From: Diplonema papillatum | Taxonomy: Eukaryota; Euglenozoa; Diplonemea; Diplonemida; Diplonemidae | Direction of reading: 5' to 3' | Length of the DNA stretch: 64,000 nt | NCBI GenBank assembly: GCA_030068145.1 | Contig: JAPJBO010000199.1 | Coordinates: 62,001-126,000, forward strand | Shown here: positions 20,402-30,620 of the stretch, one piece after another | How the letters are laid out: the number at the start of each line of letters is the position of its first letter | Numbering within the stretch: the stretch's first letter is position 1 | Notes under the pieces: generated by a model | Databases searched by the model: none | What the model was told of the DNA's origin: nothing | What the model saw: the letters and a program-made list of their open reading frames with translations, nothing else | Made by a program: the position numbers and the translations under genes

Positions 20402-22120
20402 TTTTGTTTGTGCGTATGTGCTATCACCTGTTTGGTAATTTCCACAGTACGCTGCCAACCGTCACTTTTTGACAATGACAACCGCGGTCGTTACCATAAA
20501 AAACTCAGGGTCCCCGCCGTGATTGTGGCTGCGACTCGCTAGGCAGCACTGACGTGCCTATATTTTGCGGTGGCAATCTGCAAGCAAACTCCTCAGAGCA
20601 CAGTGGACAAGGGGTTGCCATGTGCAGCACCAATGGTCGAAGTACCAAAAGGAAAGAGTGCGAGGAAGTAATCCTGAGAGCTGAGGGCAGCAAGTGTGCA
20701 CCAGAGCACAGGCGAATCCGTCACGGAGGCCCCTACAACTGTGTCTCAGCCGGCATATTTTTGTTTGTGCGTATGTGCTATCACCTGCTTGGTATATCCA
20801 CAGTACGCTGCCAACCGTCACTTTTTGACAATGACAACCGCGGTCGTTACCATAAAAAACTCAGGGTCCCCGCCGTGATTGTGGCTGCGACTCGCTAGGC
20901 AGCACTGACGTGCCTACATTTTGCGGTGGCAATCTGCAAGCAAACTCCTCAGAGCACAGTGGACAAGGGGTTGCCGTGTGCAGACCCATTGGTCGAAGTA
21001 CCAAAAGGAAAGAGTGCGAGGAAGTAATCCTGCGAGCTGAGGGCAGCAAGTGTGCACCAGAGCACAGGCGAATCCGTCACGGAGGCCCCTACAACTGTGT
21101 CTCAGCCGGCATATTTTTGTTTGTGCGTATGTGCTATCACCTGCTTGGTAATTTCCACAGTACGCTGCCAACCGTCACTATTTGACAATGACAACCGCGG
21201 TCGTTACCATAAAAAACTCAGTCCCCATCGTGGTTGTGGCTGCGACTCGCTAGGCAGCACTGACGTGCCTACATTTTACGGTGGTAATCTGCAAAGTAAA
21301 CTCCTCAGAGCACAGTGGACAAGGGGTTGCCGTGTGCAGACCCATTGGTCGAAGTACCAAAAGGAAAGAGTGCGAGGAAGTAATCCTGCGAGCTGAGGGC
21401 AGCAAGTGTGCACCAGAGCACAGGCGAATCCGTCACGGAGGCCCCTACAACTGTGTCTCAGCCGGCATATTTTTGTTTGTGCGTATGTGCTATCACCTGC
21501 TTGGTAATTTCCACAGTACGCTGCCAACCGTCACTATTTGACAATGACAACCGCGGTCGTTACCATAAAAAACTCAGTCCCCATCGTGGTTGTGGCTGCG
21601 ACTCGCTAGGCAGCACTGACGTGCCTACATTTTACGGTGGTAATCTGCAAAGTAAACTCCTCAGAGCACAGTGGACAAGGGGTTGCCGTGTGCAGCACCA
21701 ATGGTCGAAGTACCAAAAGGAAAGAGTGCGAGGAAGTAATCCTGCGAGCTGAGGGCAGCAAGTGTGCACCAGAGCACAGGCGAAGCCGTCACGGAGGCCC
21801 CTACAACTGTGTCTCAGCCGGCATATTTTTGTTTGTGCGTATGTGCTATCACCTGCTTGGTAATTTCCACAGTACGCTGCCAACCGTCACTTTTTGACAA
21901 TGACAACCGCGGTCGTTACCATAAAAAACTCAGTCCCCGCCGTGAATTGTGGCTGCGACTCGTTAGGCAGCACTGACGTGCCTACATGTTACGGTGGCAA
22001 TCTGCAAAGTAAACTCCTCAGAGCGCAGTGGACAAGGGGTTGCCGTGTGCAGCACCAATGGTCGAAGTACCAAAAAAGGAAAAAGAATGCGAGGAAGTAA
22101 TCCTGCGAGCTGAGGGCAGC
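20402..22120. repeat. 356-bp tandem array, about 4.8 copies
   Basis: The period is exactly 356 bp between the central copies (for example agcaagtgtgcaccagagca at 20687, 21043, 21399 and 21755). Each unit contains gtacgctgccaaccgtcact and tgacaaccgcggtcgttacc. Small indels separate the units. Dispersed relics occur at 16290, 19740, 24310, 27780-28000 and 45300-45420. Frames on both strands are repeat-driven and not genes. Confidence 0.9.
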
Positions 22121-22139
22121 AACGCGTTACGCGAAGTGC

Positions 22140-23165
22140 CCTACTGGAATGGGGCGTGGGGGGGAGTTGAATGAAAGGTGTTCGAACCTGCTTGTCGAGC
22201 TCAAGTTCCATGTCGTTAACAGTTCGGTTTGCGTCGATTTTGCACTGGTCGGCCTGTGTGTCGTGTGGGGGCATGTTTGGGCCGTAGAGGCAGTGGTTTT
22301 CCGCTTAGCCAACAAAATGAAAATGGTTGGCTAAAAACTTTTTCAGCGTACCGGTCAACCCGCAGCATACAAAAGCCAAGGTGGGAAGACTTGTGGGTCA
22401 TCCCGCCACTCGGACTGGGTAGACAGGCAGTCTGAGGCAGACATCAAAAAAGTCCCGTGTTCCATCTAGGAAGGCGGCCATGTGTGGAGCACTGGGGACT
22501 GTGTGCCCTTTGTTGTCATGTCGTGTAAAGGGGTCCGCGGGCTCACGTTTTTCACGACGTCTTTACACGCACTCTGGGTGTGGATCCGCTTTTCGGGTGT
22601 GATTCGGGCGCAGGGAGAATATTAGGCTAATGTTTCGATAGAAGACCTCTTACACCCCGGACTTGGCCTTGCAGCCGTAGCGGAAGATCTCTCGTTGAGG
22701 CTTCCCAGAAACAAACGAAGGTGGGCAAAGGTAGAAGCCCAAACAGCGAAGACAAACGGAGGTGTAGCTTTCATAGACGTAGAAATACACGAATTCTGCA
22801 CCATGTTTCCATGTCGCGTGCATGTCATGCGCCCCTGTCTATTCGTGTCCCATCTCAGCAGCCGTATACTAAGTCAATGCGGGAGTGGAAAGGTGCGGGA
22901 GTGGCCACTGCCGCACTGAGGGGCCCCACTCCCGCAATGAGGGAGTGCCACTCCAGCATTGAGGGAGTGAGGCCGACCGCACAAACGACCGCAAAACCAC
23001 TCCCACCATCCCGAGTGGGAGTCCGGGGTGTATGCACGGTTGATGATGACCGCAAGTGTTTTTAGAAGAACTCACAGCCTCAATGGTCAATCGGAGACCC
23101 TAAAAACACCGAACCTCTAAACCACAATAAACGCTAAGAAGATGTTCAATAGAAGCAGGGGGACC
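22140..23165. other. Intron 2 remainder without a gene
   Basis: It holds a cluster of short degenerate repeats of 'gagggagtg' and 'actcccgcaatg' at 22870-23030. A phrase shared with 55260-55350 (gcttttcgggtgtgattcgg) occurs at 22588. No convincing coding frame is seen. Confidence 0.4.
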
Positions 23166-23169
23166 ATAC

Positions 23170-23547
23170 GATGACTTCGAGCCGGTGGTTCTCTTGCTGC
23201 AAGCGCCGGATTTCCTCGCCGTGGGTGGCCTGCCTCGATCGCAACTCGTTGTTAAGCGCCGCCACGTTTTGCCGGAGCTGCAGCAGCAAGTCGGACGTCT
23301 CCCGCCGCTCGGTCTCCTGCTGCCTCCGCAGTTGGTCCACTTCCATGATGTGCTCGTTCTTCAGGACGTCGATGTCGTGGTGCAGCCTTCCTTTGTACTG
23401 CGACGCGCTTGCATTCGCCCGCGAGAGCTTGTCCGACAGAGCGTTGATCTCCCGGTGCCTGTCGTCGAGGGCCTTCCTCAACTCGTCCACCTCTCTGTCC
23501 TGCTGCATTCGCGCGGAAAGAACCTGGCTGAACTGCAAGTCAACGGC
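23170..23547 (-). CDS. Coiled-coil protein, exon 2
   Basis: The exon has 126 codons, ending …HRLEVI before donor gtatggt. The acceptor is probably ctcaagcag (exon starts AVDLQFSQVLSARMQQDREV), phase 0. An alternative ctcaag acceptor would add one Gln. The content is coiled coil (DELRKALDDRHREINALSDK, then RRETSDLLLQLRQNVAALNN). Confidence 0.7.
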
Positions 23548-24099
23548 CTGCTTGAGTTGCGAAGGTTTTTCGCCGTGTCACGCGCAGAGCTCAAAGGGTT
23601 CACAGGGTTCGGTTGGCGCCCGTTTCGTTCATCTAAACGGGAGAGATAAGCTACGGATCCGAAAGACCCGAATAACAACGGAGCAGCTGCCGTTTTCCCA
23701 TCATTGGATAAGTAAAGCGACAATAAGAGTAGTGGTATTTCATTGTTGCGGCCTCCCACTATTTCTGCACCTCTCGTGTCACTGCACAACGTCAGACTAG
23801 AATCAAACGCAACAGGGTCTTCTTCCCCGCTGACAGTTTCAAGTCCGTTCCCTTGACTGCCGCTTCGCCAGATAGTGAGGATGGCACGCTGCCATCGATC
23901 GGTTTTTGTTCTTGACAAATTGCATTTTGTGTTTGACACAGAAAAACTCTAACTCTAAAAATGGAGCATCGGAAAGGTATCGTGCTGATTAAACCCATGG
24001 CAGCAACCATTGACCCTTTTTTGACGTGTGGATCGCTCTGGACGTGTCCGAGCATTCTGAATTGGCACCGACACACGCGGTCGACGTCTCTTCAGGCGG

Positions 24100-24290
24100 C
24101 GCAATACGTAGCAGGGCAACCCAACAATCTTGCGGGTTGCTCTTCAATGCATAGTGCAGGCTAAAAAAAACGTAGACAGCGTGTTTTGGTGGTTGATCAG
24201 AATTCCTTACCTGAGTGGAAAATGATCAACCGGCACGCAACAAACAAAACGAAGCGCCTGTCTTCTTTGTGTTAGCAATGCATTGTTGGT
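24100..24290 (-). repeat. Dispersed repeat family R7, inverted copy
   Basis: gtgttttggtggttgatcag and its flanks are the reverse complement of 16480-16560 and 51650-51720. It lies in intron 1 of the coiled-coil gene. Confidence 0.65.
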
Positions 24291-24423
24291 CCTAAAAATT
24301 AGCTAAAAATTAGGAGTTGGCAGCGTACTACATGAAACTTACCAAAGCAGGTGAGTTCCACTAGTGCGCACAAACAAAAGAAAGCGCCGTACTAATATTT
24401 TGGTACTGAAAAATGGCACACAC

Positions 24424-24638
24424 CTTGCTGGGTGCTGGGCGAGCCCGGGTTGGGGACACGCGCGCCGCTCCTTGCTGCTGCTGGTGGGGAGGATGCATCG
24501 GCTGGGCCGCCGCGACGCTTTGCGTCGGCACGATAGAAAACGGCGGATGGTTGCCGCGCGCCGACATTGCGGGGCTGCTCCTCTCCGAACGAGGGCCCGC
24601 CTCCTCCCACCCCTCTCCCGCTTCACTCTCTCCTGCCC
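24424..24638 (-). CDS. Coiled-coil protein, most upstream exon found
   Basis: The exon is bounded by acceptor gaacaacag and donor gtgtgcc (phase 0 into exon 2). It encodes a disordered Pro/Gln/Ser-rich N-terminal region (HPPHQQQQGAARVSPTRARP). An internal ATG at 24567 begins MSARGNHPPFSIVPTQS and is the simplest start. The frame upstream of it is also open to the acceptor, which could equally be a spliced-leader acceptor. The low-complexity content makes this the weakest exon of the model. Confidence 0.5.
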
Positions 24639-24765
24639 CTGTTGTTCTTAACGGTATGCGCTCTGTTATCAGTTGGGGTTGTGCCCTGTAAAATCGTAAT
24701 ACTTCTGGAGGACCACATGCCACCGCCTGCTGCGCATCCCTGATACAGACGAGGTGATGGTATGC

Positions 24766-24960
24766 GTACGTGCTGGGATACCACCAGCATTACGTGCTGG
24801 GATACCACCAGCATTACGTGCTGGGATACCACCAGCATTACGTGTTGGGATACCACCAGCATTACGTGCTGGGATGATACCAGCATTACGTGCTGGGATA
24901 CCACCAGCATTACGTGCTGGGATACCACCAGCATTACGTGCTGGGACGTGCTGGGATACC
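24766..24960. repeat. 24-bp minisatellite, about eight copies
   Basis: The unit is acgtgctgggataccaccag plus catt, with one shortened and one gatgatacc variant. The apparent 8-residue protein repeats on both strands follow from 24 being a multiple of three. Confidence 0.9.
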
Positions 24961-25149
24961 ACCAGCATACCACGATACCACACTAGCTGCTAGTGGATGG
25001 TGGATTGTGTGTACACCCACAAGCACGGTTTAGGAGGCCCTGAGGGCCACCTGCTGTGCGTCAGGGTACCTAGGAGGTTATAGTACGCAGGTGCTGGGGT
25101 TGGGTGGTTCGCACCAACAGTAGTTGTAATTTCGTGTGTGATTGTCAGG

Positions 25150-25760
25150 CCTTCGACTATCCTGAGCAACGCACTATCAACAGTACTTTGGTAGGTGCAG
25201 TCCGGAGAGAACCGACGTCGAGTTTCGGCTCACAGCCGGTTCCCCCCTCCTCGGGCGGCAACCCTAAGGGAGAGAGAGAGAGAGCCAGACACAATCCATC
25301 TTAAAAAGGACCGCACACGCACTATCAACAGTACTTTTAGGGCATCAGCCAGGAACACACTGGTAGGTGAGCAGCGACACCTCCCGAAAGTGAGCCAAGG
25401 GCGAAGGACGTATCTGCGGCTGCTGCGGCAGGTGCCCAGTGGTAACCCACACGCAGAACGCGGGGAAGGGGAACGCGTTTTCCCAACTACATTGAAGCCC
25501 CTTTCCGACCGTAGCATCCGAGGAAGGTGCAAACATGGAGGGTGCTACGGTAGCCGTGCACGGGTCTTGGGCGCGTGCCTCGTGCAGGGCGGGTGCTTTG
25601 TGATCCGCCGCGAAGTTCTCTCCTGGTGCAATCCGGAGAGACCGGCTTCGAGTTTCGGCTCACAGCCGGTTCCCTCGGGCTGCAACCCTAAGGGAGAGAG
25701 AGCGCCAGGCACAATCCATCTTAAAAAGGGCCACACACGCACTATCAACAGTACTTAGTA
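25150..25760. repeat. Pair of ~145-bp direct repeats
   Basis: 25195-25340 and 25617-25757 share gagtttcggctcacagccgg, aaccctaagggagagagag, cacaatccatcttaaaaagg and actatcaacagtactt. The interval between them is unique. No gene is seen. Confidence 0.75.
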
Positions 25761-25782
25761 TGCTCTCGAAGTCAGTCCTGGT

Positions 25783-25910
25783 GGTAATTTGTTTGTGCGA
25801 TTTGACCTGTACGCGTTCAGGGGCAAACCGCTGCCAACGTTCCCCTTTAGCTGTAACAAGTATGCTCTCTATGGAAGTCGTTACTGGTTATCGCAACAAA
25901 AAGCCTACTT
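25783..25910 (+). repeat. Dispersed repeat family R2
   Basis: The phrases 'aaccgctgccaacgttcc' and 'ctggttatcgcaacaaa' define the family. Inverted copies sit directly upstream of the PPR-like gene (41755-41880) and of its shard (42465-42590); a further copy is at 53558-53660. Confidence 0.75.
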
Positions 25911-26039
25911 TCACTCAAAAGCGGAGAGTAAAGGCCAAAAAACGGAGAAAGTGCCGAAAGCGGTGGTCAGAGCGGACGGGCCGCCACGAAGCTAGGAATA
26001 GTAAAATGGTGAGAAGAAGAGTAGAAGTTCGCTCCAAGG

Positions 26040-26310
26040 AAGGGCGGGGGGGGGGGATTGCAAGAACGTGCTTGGAATGGGTATGTGCTCAACTCCCGTC
26101 TGCGCCGTCGTTCGGTCCTTTAAGCCACGGACACATAAGGCGGACCGTCATCAGCGCGGAACCTGAGTGTCTGCAGACAGGACAGCGGCGTGAGTCTGGT
26201 TTGTCAGGCGGCTGTTCGTAGCTCGTCACAGCCAGGACCACCCGTGCTACTAGAGCACAGGCGAATCACGGGGAGAAGGCCCCTACAACTGTGTCTGAGC
26301 AATCAGTTAG
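26040..26310 (+). repeat. Dispersed repeat family R4
   Basis: It contains aagaacgtgcttggaatggg, aagccacggacacataaggc and cacagccaggaccacccgtg. Related copies are at 44160-44260, 50375-50600 and 50805-51000, with a relic at 62667-62740. Confidence 0.7.
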
Positions 26311-26984
26311 GAGCAAGGAAGGGCGGGGGTGGGGGGTGCAAGAACGTGCTTGAAAGGTTTCGTTTTGGAATTTTGCACTCAACACTGCGTTGGTGCGTGT
26401 CGGGTTCCGCGGCCCCCCGGAAGCCCGCACGGCCAGCAATCGGGAAAATGTCTTTCACTTTCGGGAGCATCATTGAGTTCGTTTCCGCTGCATTAGTGGC
26501 GAGATCCGGGTGCGCTGGGTTCCCACCCTCCGTCCCCCGGGCTAGCCTGTTCTCACATCGACCGTCGCTATCTCGGGGGGGGTTACCCCAACGGAAGTGA
26601 TTTCTCCCCTTTTCCCCTTTGTCCTGAGCTGGAAAGACAGAAGCATGTGCCCATGCCTGAGTGAGTAGCCGGCGGGAGAATTCCCGCCCGGCAGTGCAAC
26701 GCCTAGCGCACTCCCGTCGACCCGCTTTCGCTGGGGGGGGAGGAATAAACCGCCGTGAAAGTAGTAACTGAGCCAATTCACCTCCCTCCCCTTGAAAGCG
26801 ACCTGCTCAATTCCGCGGCGACGTTCTACAAGACAAGCTGAAGAGGCGAAAGCATGCGACATGTGCGACGAGATAACCGCGACGCCGGCGATGGTGGTTA
26901 TCGCCACAGTTTATTTGCAGTCTACCACAAAGGCTCGACAACGTTCGATCGGGCAGGAAGGTGAGTTGGCTCACAGTACTCCTC

Positions 26985-27578
26985 CTAGTGGTCCACCAAG
27001 CGGAAGTTCTTGCGCGCTTTCTTGGGGTTGGCATCGCTGGTGCCCTGCCACTGCTTCTTGATCTTCAGCGGCATCTTCCCGAGACCCATGTTCGTCCAGA
27101 AGTAGATGCCGTCGGAGATGAGCCCCTTGTCGTCGGCCGCCTCGTGCGAAAAGTGGCCCATCGGGTTGCCCGCCGTCTTGCCCCGCTCCTTCTTCTTCTG
27201 CTTCTGCTGCTCGCCCATCGCCGCGTTCATCGTCGAGAGCTGCTTGTAGTACTCGTCCTTCTTCTTCTGCAGCTCGTCGGCTTGCCGTTTCTCGGCCTCC
27301 GTTTTCGGAGGCCCTGCCTTCTCGAGTTCGCCGCCTTCTTCCACTTCCAGCACAGCATCCGTTTCTTCCCTCGCCCCTAGCAACGGGTCATCCAGCTGCG
27401 CAAAGGGAGATGGCCCTTCGGCAGCTGCGGCCGAGTCGTCGAGCGCCGCTGACGAGGTGCTCTCCTTCTTCTTCTTCGCCTTCGTCTTCGCGGGCTTCTT
27501 CTTCTTCTTCGCCGGGCTGTCGCCCGCCTCGTCGTCGTCCACGCCGCCTATGTAGTTACCCTCAGCGTCGTACAACAT
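26985..27578 (-). CDS. Lysine-rich hypothetical protein, 197 aa
   Basis: This is an intact single-exon frame with ATG at 27578, preceded by gggaagtcag, a good trans-splice acceptor 5 bp upstream. It begins MLYDAEGNYIGGVDDDEAG, followed by an acidic patch, two Lys-rich blocks (KKKKKPAKTKAKKKK), an Ala/Glu linker and a charged coiled coil (KRQADELQKKKDEYYKQL). A more hydrophobic C-terminus contains GIYFWTNMGLGKMPLKIKK. No signal peptide or membrane segment is seen. GC is high, as in the other exons. I do not recognise the family; a nuclear or ribosome-associated role would fit the charge pattern but is a guess. Confidence 0.75.
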   Translation of the reverse strand: MLYDAEGNYIGGVDDDEAGDSPAKKKKKPAKTKAKKKKESTSSAALDDSAAAAEGPSPFAQLDDPLLGAREETDAVLEVEEGGELEKAGPPKTEAEKRQADELQKKKDEYYKQLSTMNAAMGEQQKQKKKERGKTAGNPMGHFSHEAADDKGLISDGIYFWTNMGLGKMPLKIKKQWQGTSDANPKKARKNFRLVDH

Positions 27579-27779
27579 TGTTCCTGACTTCCCGCCCCTC
27601 CCTTAACACACCAAGCGTAGAGTTGTCCCAGCCTGTGGGTATTTTGCTTGTTGCTGGTTTCGACCAGTACGATGATTCTGATCGTTCTGAGTGTTCTGAC
27701 CGTGGTGCGCATGATTACAAATGACTTATTATCTCCCACGCCCACATGGTGTGCCCCAGCACTGGGCGGGGGAGATAAA

Positions 27780-28000
27780 GTGGGCGCATTTGGTACGCTG
27801 CCATCGAACGGTTTTTGTCCTTGACAAACTGCGTTTGTTAGGCACGAAGAAACTCAGGGTGTCCTCCCTGCTTGTGGCTGCGGCTTGCTCGAACGCACTG
27901 GCTTGTCGCCTTTCTGCAACAGAACTCCGCAGCGCGCACTGCAACATGGGGTTGCCGTGTGCAGCACCGGTGATTGAAGTATCAAAAGAGGAAAGAGTGC
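27780..28000 (+). repeat. Diverged 356-bp family relic
   Basis: It shares tacgctgccatcgaacgg, ttgacaaactgcg and ggggttgccgtgtgcagcac with the 20402-22120 units at about 65-70%. A related piece is at 23880-23950. Confidence 0.6.
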
Positions 28001-29218
28001 AAAGGAATCCTGCGAGCTTGAGAGACGACACGAATCGGAGGGGCCACCCGGTGCGTATTCAAGCAGTAGTAGGAACACGTAACACTTGAGCAAGTTTGGA
28101 AGTGGAACAGACGACCCCTACACCTTCTGTACTACCTGTCGCGTGCCTTCTGCTGTGCGTTCTCAGGTTATTGAGTGACGCACGAGGCACACTTCAGTGT
28201 GTGCTTGCCCTGGGGACCACGAATCGCCGTTAACGACTCTCGTGTCTTCTGCCCTCTTGCCCAACTTTATTGTACGGTAGGAACTGCGGCAAAGCGCATG
28301 GCACGATGAGCACACCACCCAAAACTACAACAAGATAATTCGGGTGGGTTGAGGCGGGTCTTCGAAGACTGAATCTTTCTTGGTTGGTGGATGGAATGTG
28401 ATCTCGCCTGGTTGGTTCCGGGTTTGCGTGGCCAATGGGCGCGCTCCGTCCCATTTGCTGGCGTGGGCAAGGTATCGGGTTTCTGTCTGACTTCTCGCTT
28501 TCCTTCCCTTTCCGAAGATGGTCACTTCGGATTATGGGGTGGTTTTGAGCGGTGTTTCGGTGCCGTTTTCGCCAATGTACGGCATCTTGGGGCGGAGCCG
28601 ACACATCTCCACTACTTCGTTCGGCAAAAGAGGGGTCTTCTTGGGTCCTTTATGGGTCAATTATGGCACCCCGTCAGTTTGGCGACACATTTTGCGGGCG
28701 TTTTTCAACCAGTCTGGATCAAGCTTTTCGGGGGTTTCCGAATGCTTCTGGGTTCCCTGTGGGGCGTGGCGAAGTCGATTATTCAAGACAAGGCCTGAGT
28801 AGTGCGAGATGAGGTCAGAAGCTAGCCGCCAATTCCTTCCTGCTGTGCGTCATCTTCACCAAAGGCGAGCTCTCACAGTTTCACTGAGGGAGTTGATGCA
28901 CCACGAAAAGTCGATTAGAGAACTTCACACAGCCTTCAGGGTGTGGTTGGGTTCAAAGAAATGCGTAGTTTTGTTTTACACGACCAACAGAAGGAGGGGG
29001 ACGCGACCCAGAGACCCGGGCTAAGTAGTCTGGACCCAGTGCGACGGGCTGTTTCTCCGAAGGGGCTCACCCAGCCGCCCTCCGGTTCCTTCCGGTTCGG
29101 AGGTGCACGTGACGAGGAGAAGGAACCGCATTGTGGTCTCAATAAGCCACAGCGCAAAGCGGATTTTTTGTCGCTCGCTCGCGGAGCGTTCGACGACACA
29201 CTCGCACCAGGCCGCCAG
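28001..29218. other. Intergenic stretch without a gene
   Basis: Several overlapping short frames exist but none persists or has coding character. 28885-28965 is a dispersed repeat (ccacgaaaagtcgattagag) found inverted at 57340-57430. Confidence 0.4.
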
Positions 29219-29364
29219 GTTCCCATTCGCTTTCAGCTGTCCCAGCGACACTCTCCAGTCGCCGTTCGCATAGGAAGCCGTGTCCGGGACGACGATATGC
29301 TGCCGCGCAAAGGATCCTCCGCCGACCTGGCGTCAGCGGTCAGGTACTCGACGAGAACCATGCC
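29219..29364 (-). pseudogene. Shard of the MED20-like gene, downstream of its stop
   Basis: It repeats 29650-29825 of the gene (encoding WRVSLGQLKANGN and ILSA…) with an internal ~30-bp deletion that removes CGVVDKARQ codons. It starts about 25 bp past the parent's stop codon, in the same orientation. Confidence 0.8.
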
Positions 29365-29389
29365 AGGAGCGTGGGGATTTGAGGCTCGG

Positions 29390-30076
29390 TCACGACTTTG
29401 TCGTTGCGAGTGCCAGCAACAGAAGGTCAACCGCGTAGTGTTTATGCGGGACGTCCTCGTGCACCACGTCTGGGTGGGTCGGCAAGCCGCACAGGGCGTA
29501 CTGCTGCGGGTTGTGCTCCCAGAGCAGCGTGAACCCTTCGTCCGCGAGACACAGCAGCGAAATGAACTCGGACACAGCTTCGTCGGCGATGGGCAACGGC
29601 TTCCGGGCATCGATCGGCAGGTAAGCGACGTCGACGACCATCGCCTTCAGGTTCCCGTTCGCTTTCAGCTGTCCCAGCGACACTCTCCAGTCGCTGTTCG
29701 CGTAGGAAGCCGTGTACGTGACGACGATATGCTGCCGCGCCTTGTCGACCACACCGCACTCGGCGGAAAGGATCCCGGCCAAGCTGGCGTCAGCGGTCAG
29801 GTACTCGACGAGAACCATGCCAGGGGCGGATGGAAGCTGCGGGGCTATGATGTTGTACACAACGCCCTTCTCAACGCCGTGCACTGCGTACCAAGGGGCG
29901 CCTCCTCCGGTCACCTTGTCGTACCTCGAGACGCTGCAGTCACCCGGAAACTCTCGAACTTGCTCCACCGAATGAAGCCCGAGCTCGAGGCATCGCGAAG
30001 CGACGCGGCGGCTGAGGTTCTCGTAGTCCGGTCGGAGCTGGACGGGAACCCCGCAAAGCCGCTTCACACTGGACAT
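29390..30076 (-). CDS. MED20: Probable Mediator complex subunit 20
   Basis: The product of 228 aa starts at ATG 30076 (MSSVKRLCGVPVQLRPDYEN) and stops at 29390; MED20 proteins are usually about 210-230 aa. The N-terminal strand-helix (VKRLCGVPV, then SRRVASRCLELG) matches the family layout. So does the segment WRVSLGQLKANGNLKAMVVD followed by VAYLPIDARKP, which corresponds to the conserved 'R.G.V…GIVMEIEYLP' core of plant and animal MED20. The tail AVDLLLLALA after HKHYAV also fits. MED20 works with MED18 in the Mediator head, bridging transcription factors and RNA polymerase II. The call rests on pattern memory, not an alignment. A frame extends upstream of the ATG but only from TTG codons. 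Confidence 0.6.
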   Translation of the reverse strand: MSSVKRLCGVPVQLRPDYENLSRRVASRCLELGLHSVEQVREFPGDCSVSRYDKVTGGGAPWYAVHGVEKGVVYNIIAPQLPSAPGMVLVEYLTADASLAGILSAECGVVDKARQHIVVTYTASYANSDWRVSLGQLKANGNLKAMVVDVAYLPIDARKPLPIADEAVSEFISLLCLADEGFTLLWEHNPQQYALCGLPTHPDVVHEDVPHKHYAVDLLLLALATTKS

Positions 30077-30331
30077 GCGCCGCGGGGCGCGTTGGGTGTA
30101 CGCAGCCCCCCGTGACCGTAGCCGCCCCCTTGGCTGGCCCCTCCTGTCGCTGGTTTTTTTGGGAGTCAAGAGCTTCCCCTTCCCTCTGTCGGTCAGTACG
30201 AAACAGATTTTGAGCTTGGGTTACCTAAAGGGAGGTCGAACAATAACAGTTTACTTGACACACGTCTGGTTGTCCAAAAACGCTACCCACTATTTGATCC
30301 TGCCGCGGCTCGGCTACCGGAACTTTTTTTA

Positions 30332-30620
30332 GCATTCGACAAATCGAATAATAACACAGGTTTTATTATTCGACTCCCCCTAGGTTCATCTTAGGCGCGT
30401 TGCCTGCAAACTGATGTATCTTTGGTACCTACAAATATCATCTTCGGCGCGTTGTCTGCAAACAGATTCATCTTTGCCCCCGTAGCTACAAAAACAGAGT
30501 CGTTTTAGGCTGGCTATCTACAAATTTATACATCATAGGCTCCGCGTGGTGGCGCGCGCTGTCTGCAAACACATTCATCCTGGGCTCTAGTATCTACGAA
30601 CAGTTTCATCCTAGGCTCCC
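30332..30620. repeat. Inverted-repeat element fragment followed by degenerate ~55-bp tandem repeats
   Basis: 30332-30383 (cgaataataacacagg) is an end fragment of the 11731-11904 family, inverted. From 30390 the motif 'ttcatcttaggcgcg … tgtctgcaaac … ctacaaa' recurs four or five times with drift. Confidence 0.55.

Noticed and set aside
20554..21976. Repeated 86-114 codon frames on both strands
   Set aside because: Carried by the 356-bp tandem unit; both strands are open alike and solo relics are disrupted.
24623..24993. Open frames with 8-residue repeats on both strands
   Set aside because: Produced by the 24-bp minisatellite, whose length is divisible by three.
28943..30115. 390-codon plus-strand frame
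   Set aside because: It is the antisense shadow of the MED20-like gene and its shard; high-GC codons leave the opposite strand open.
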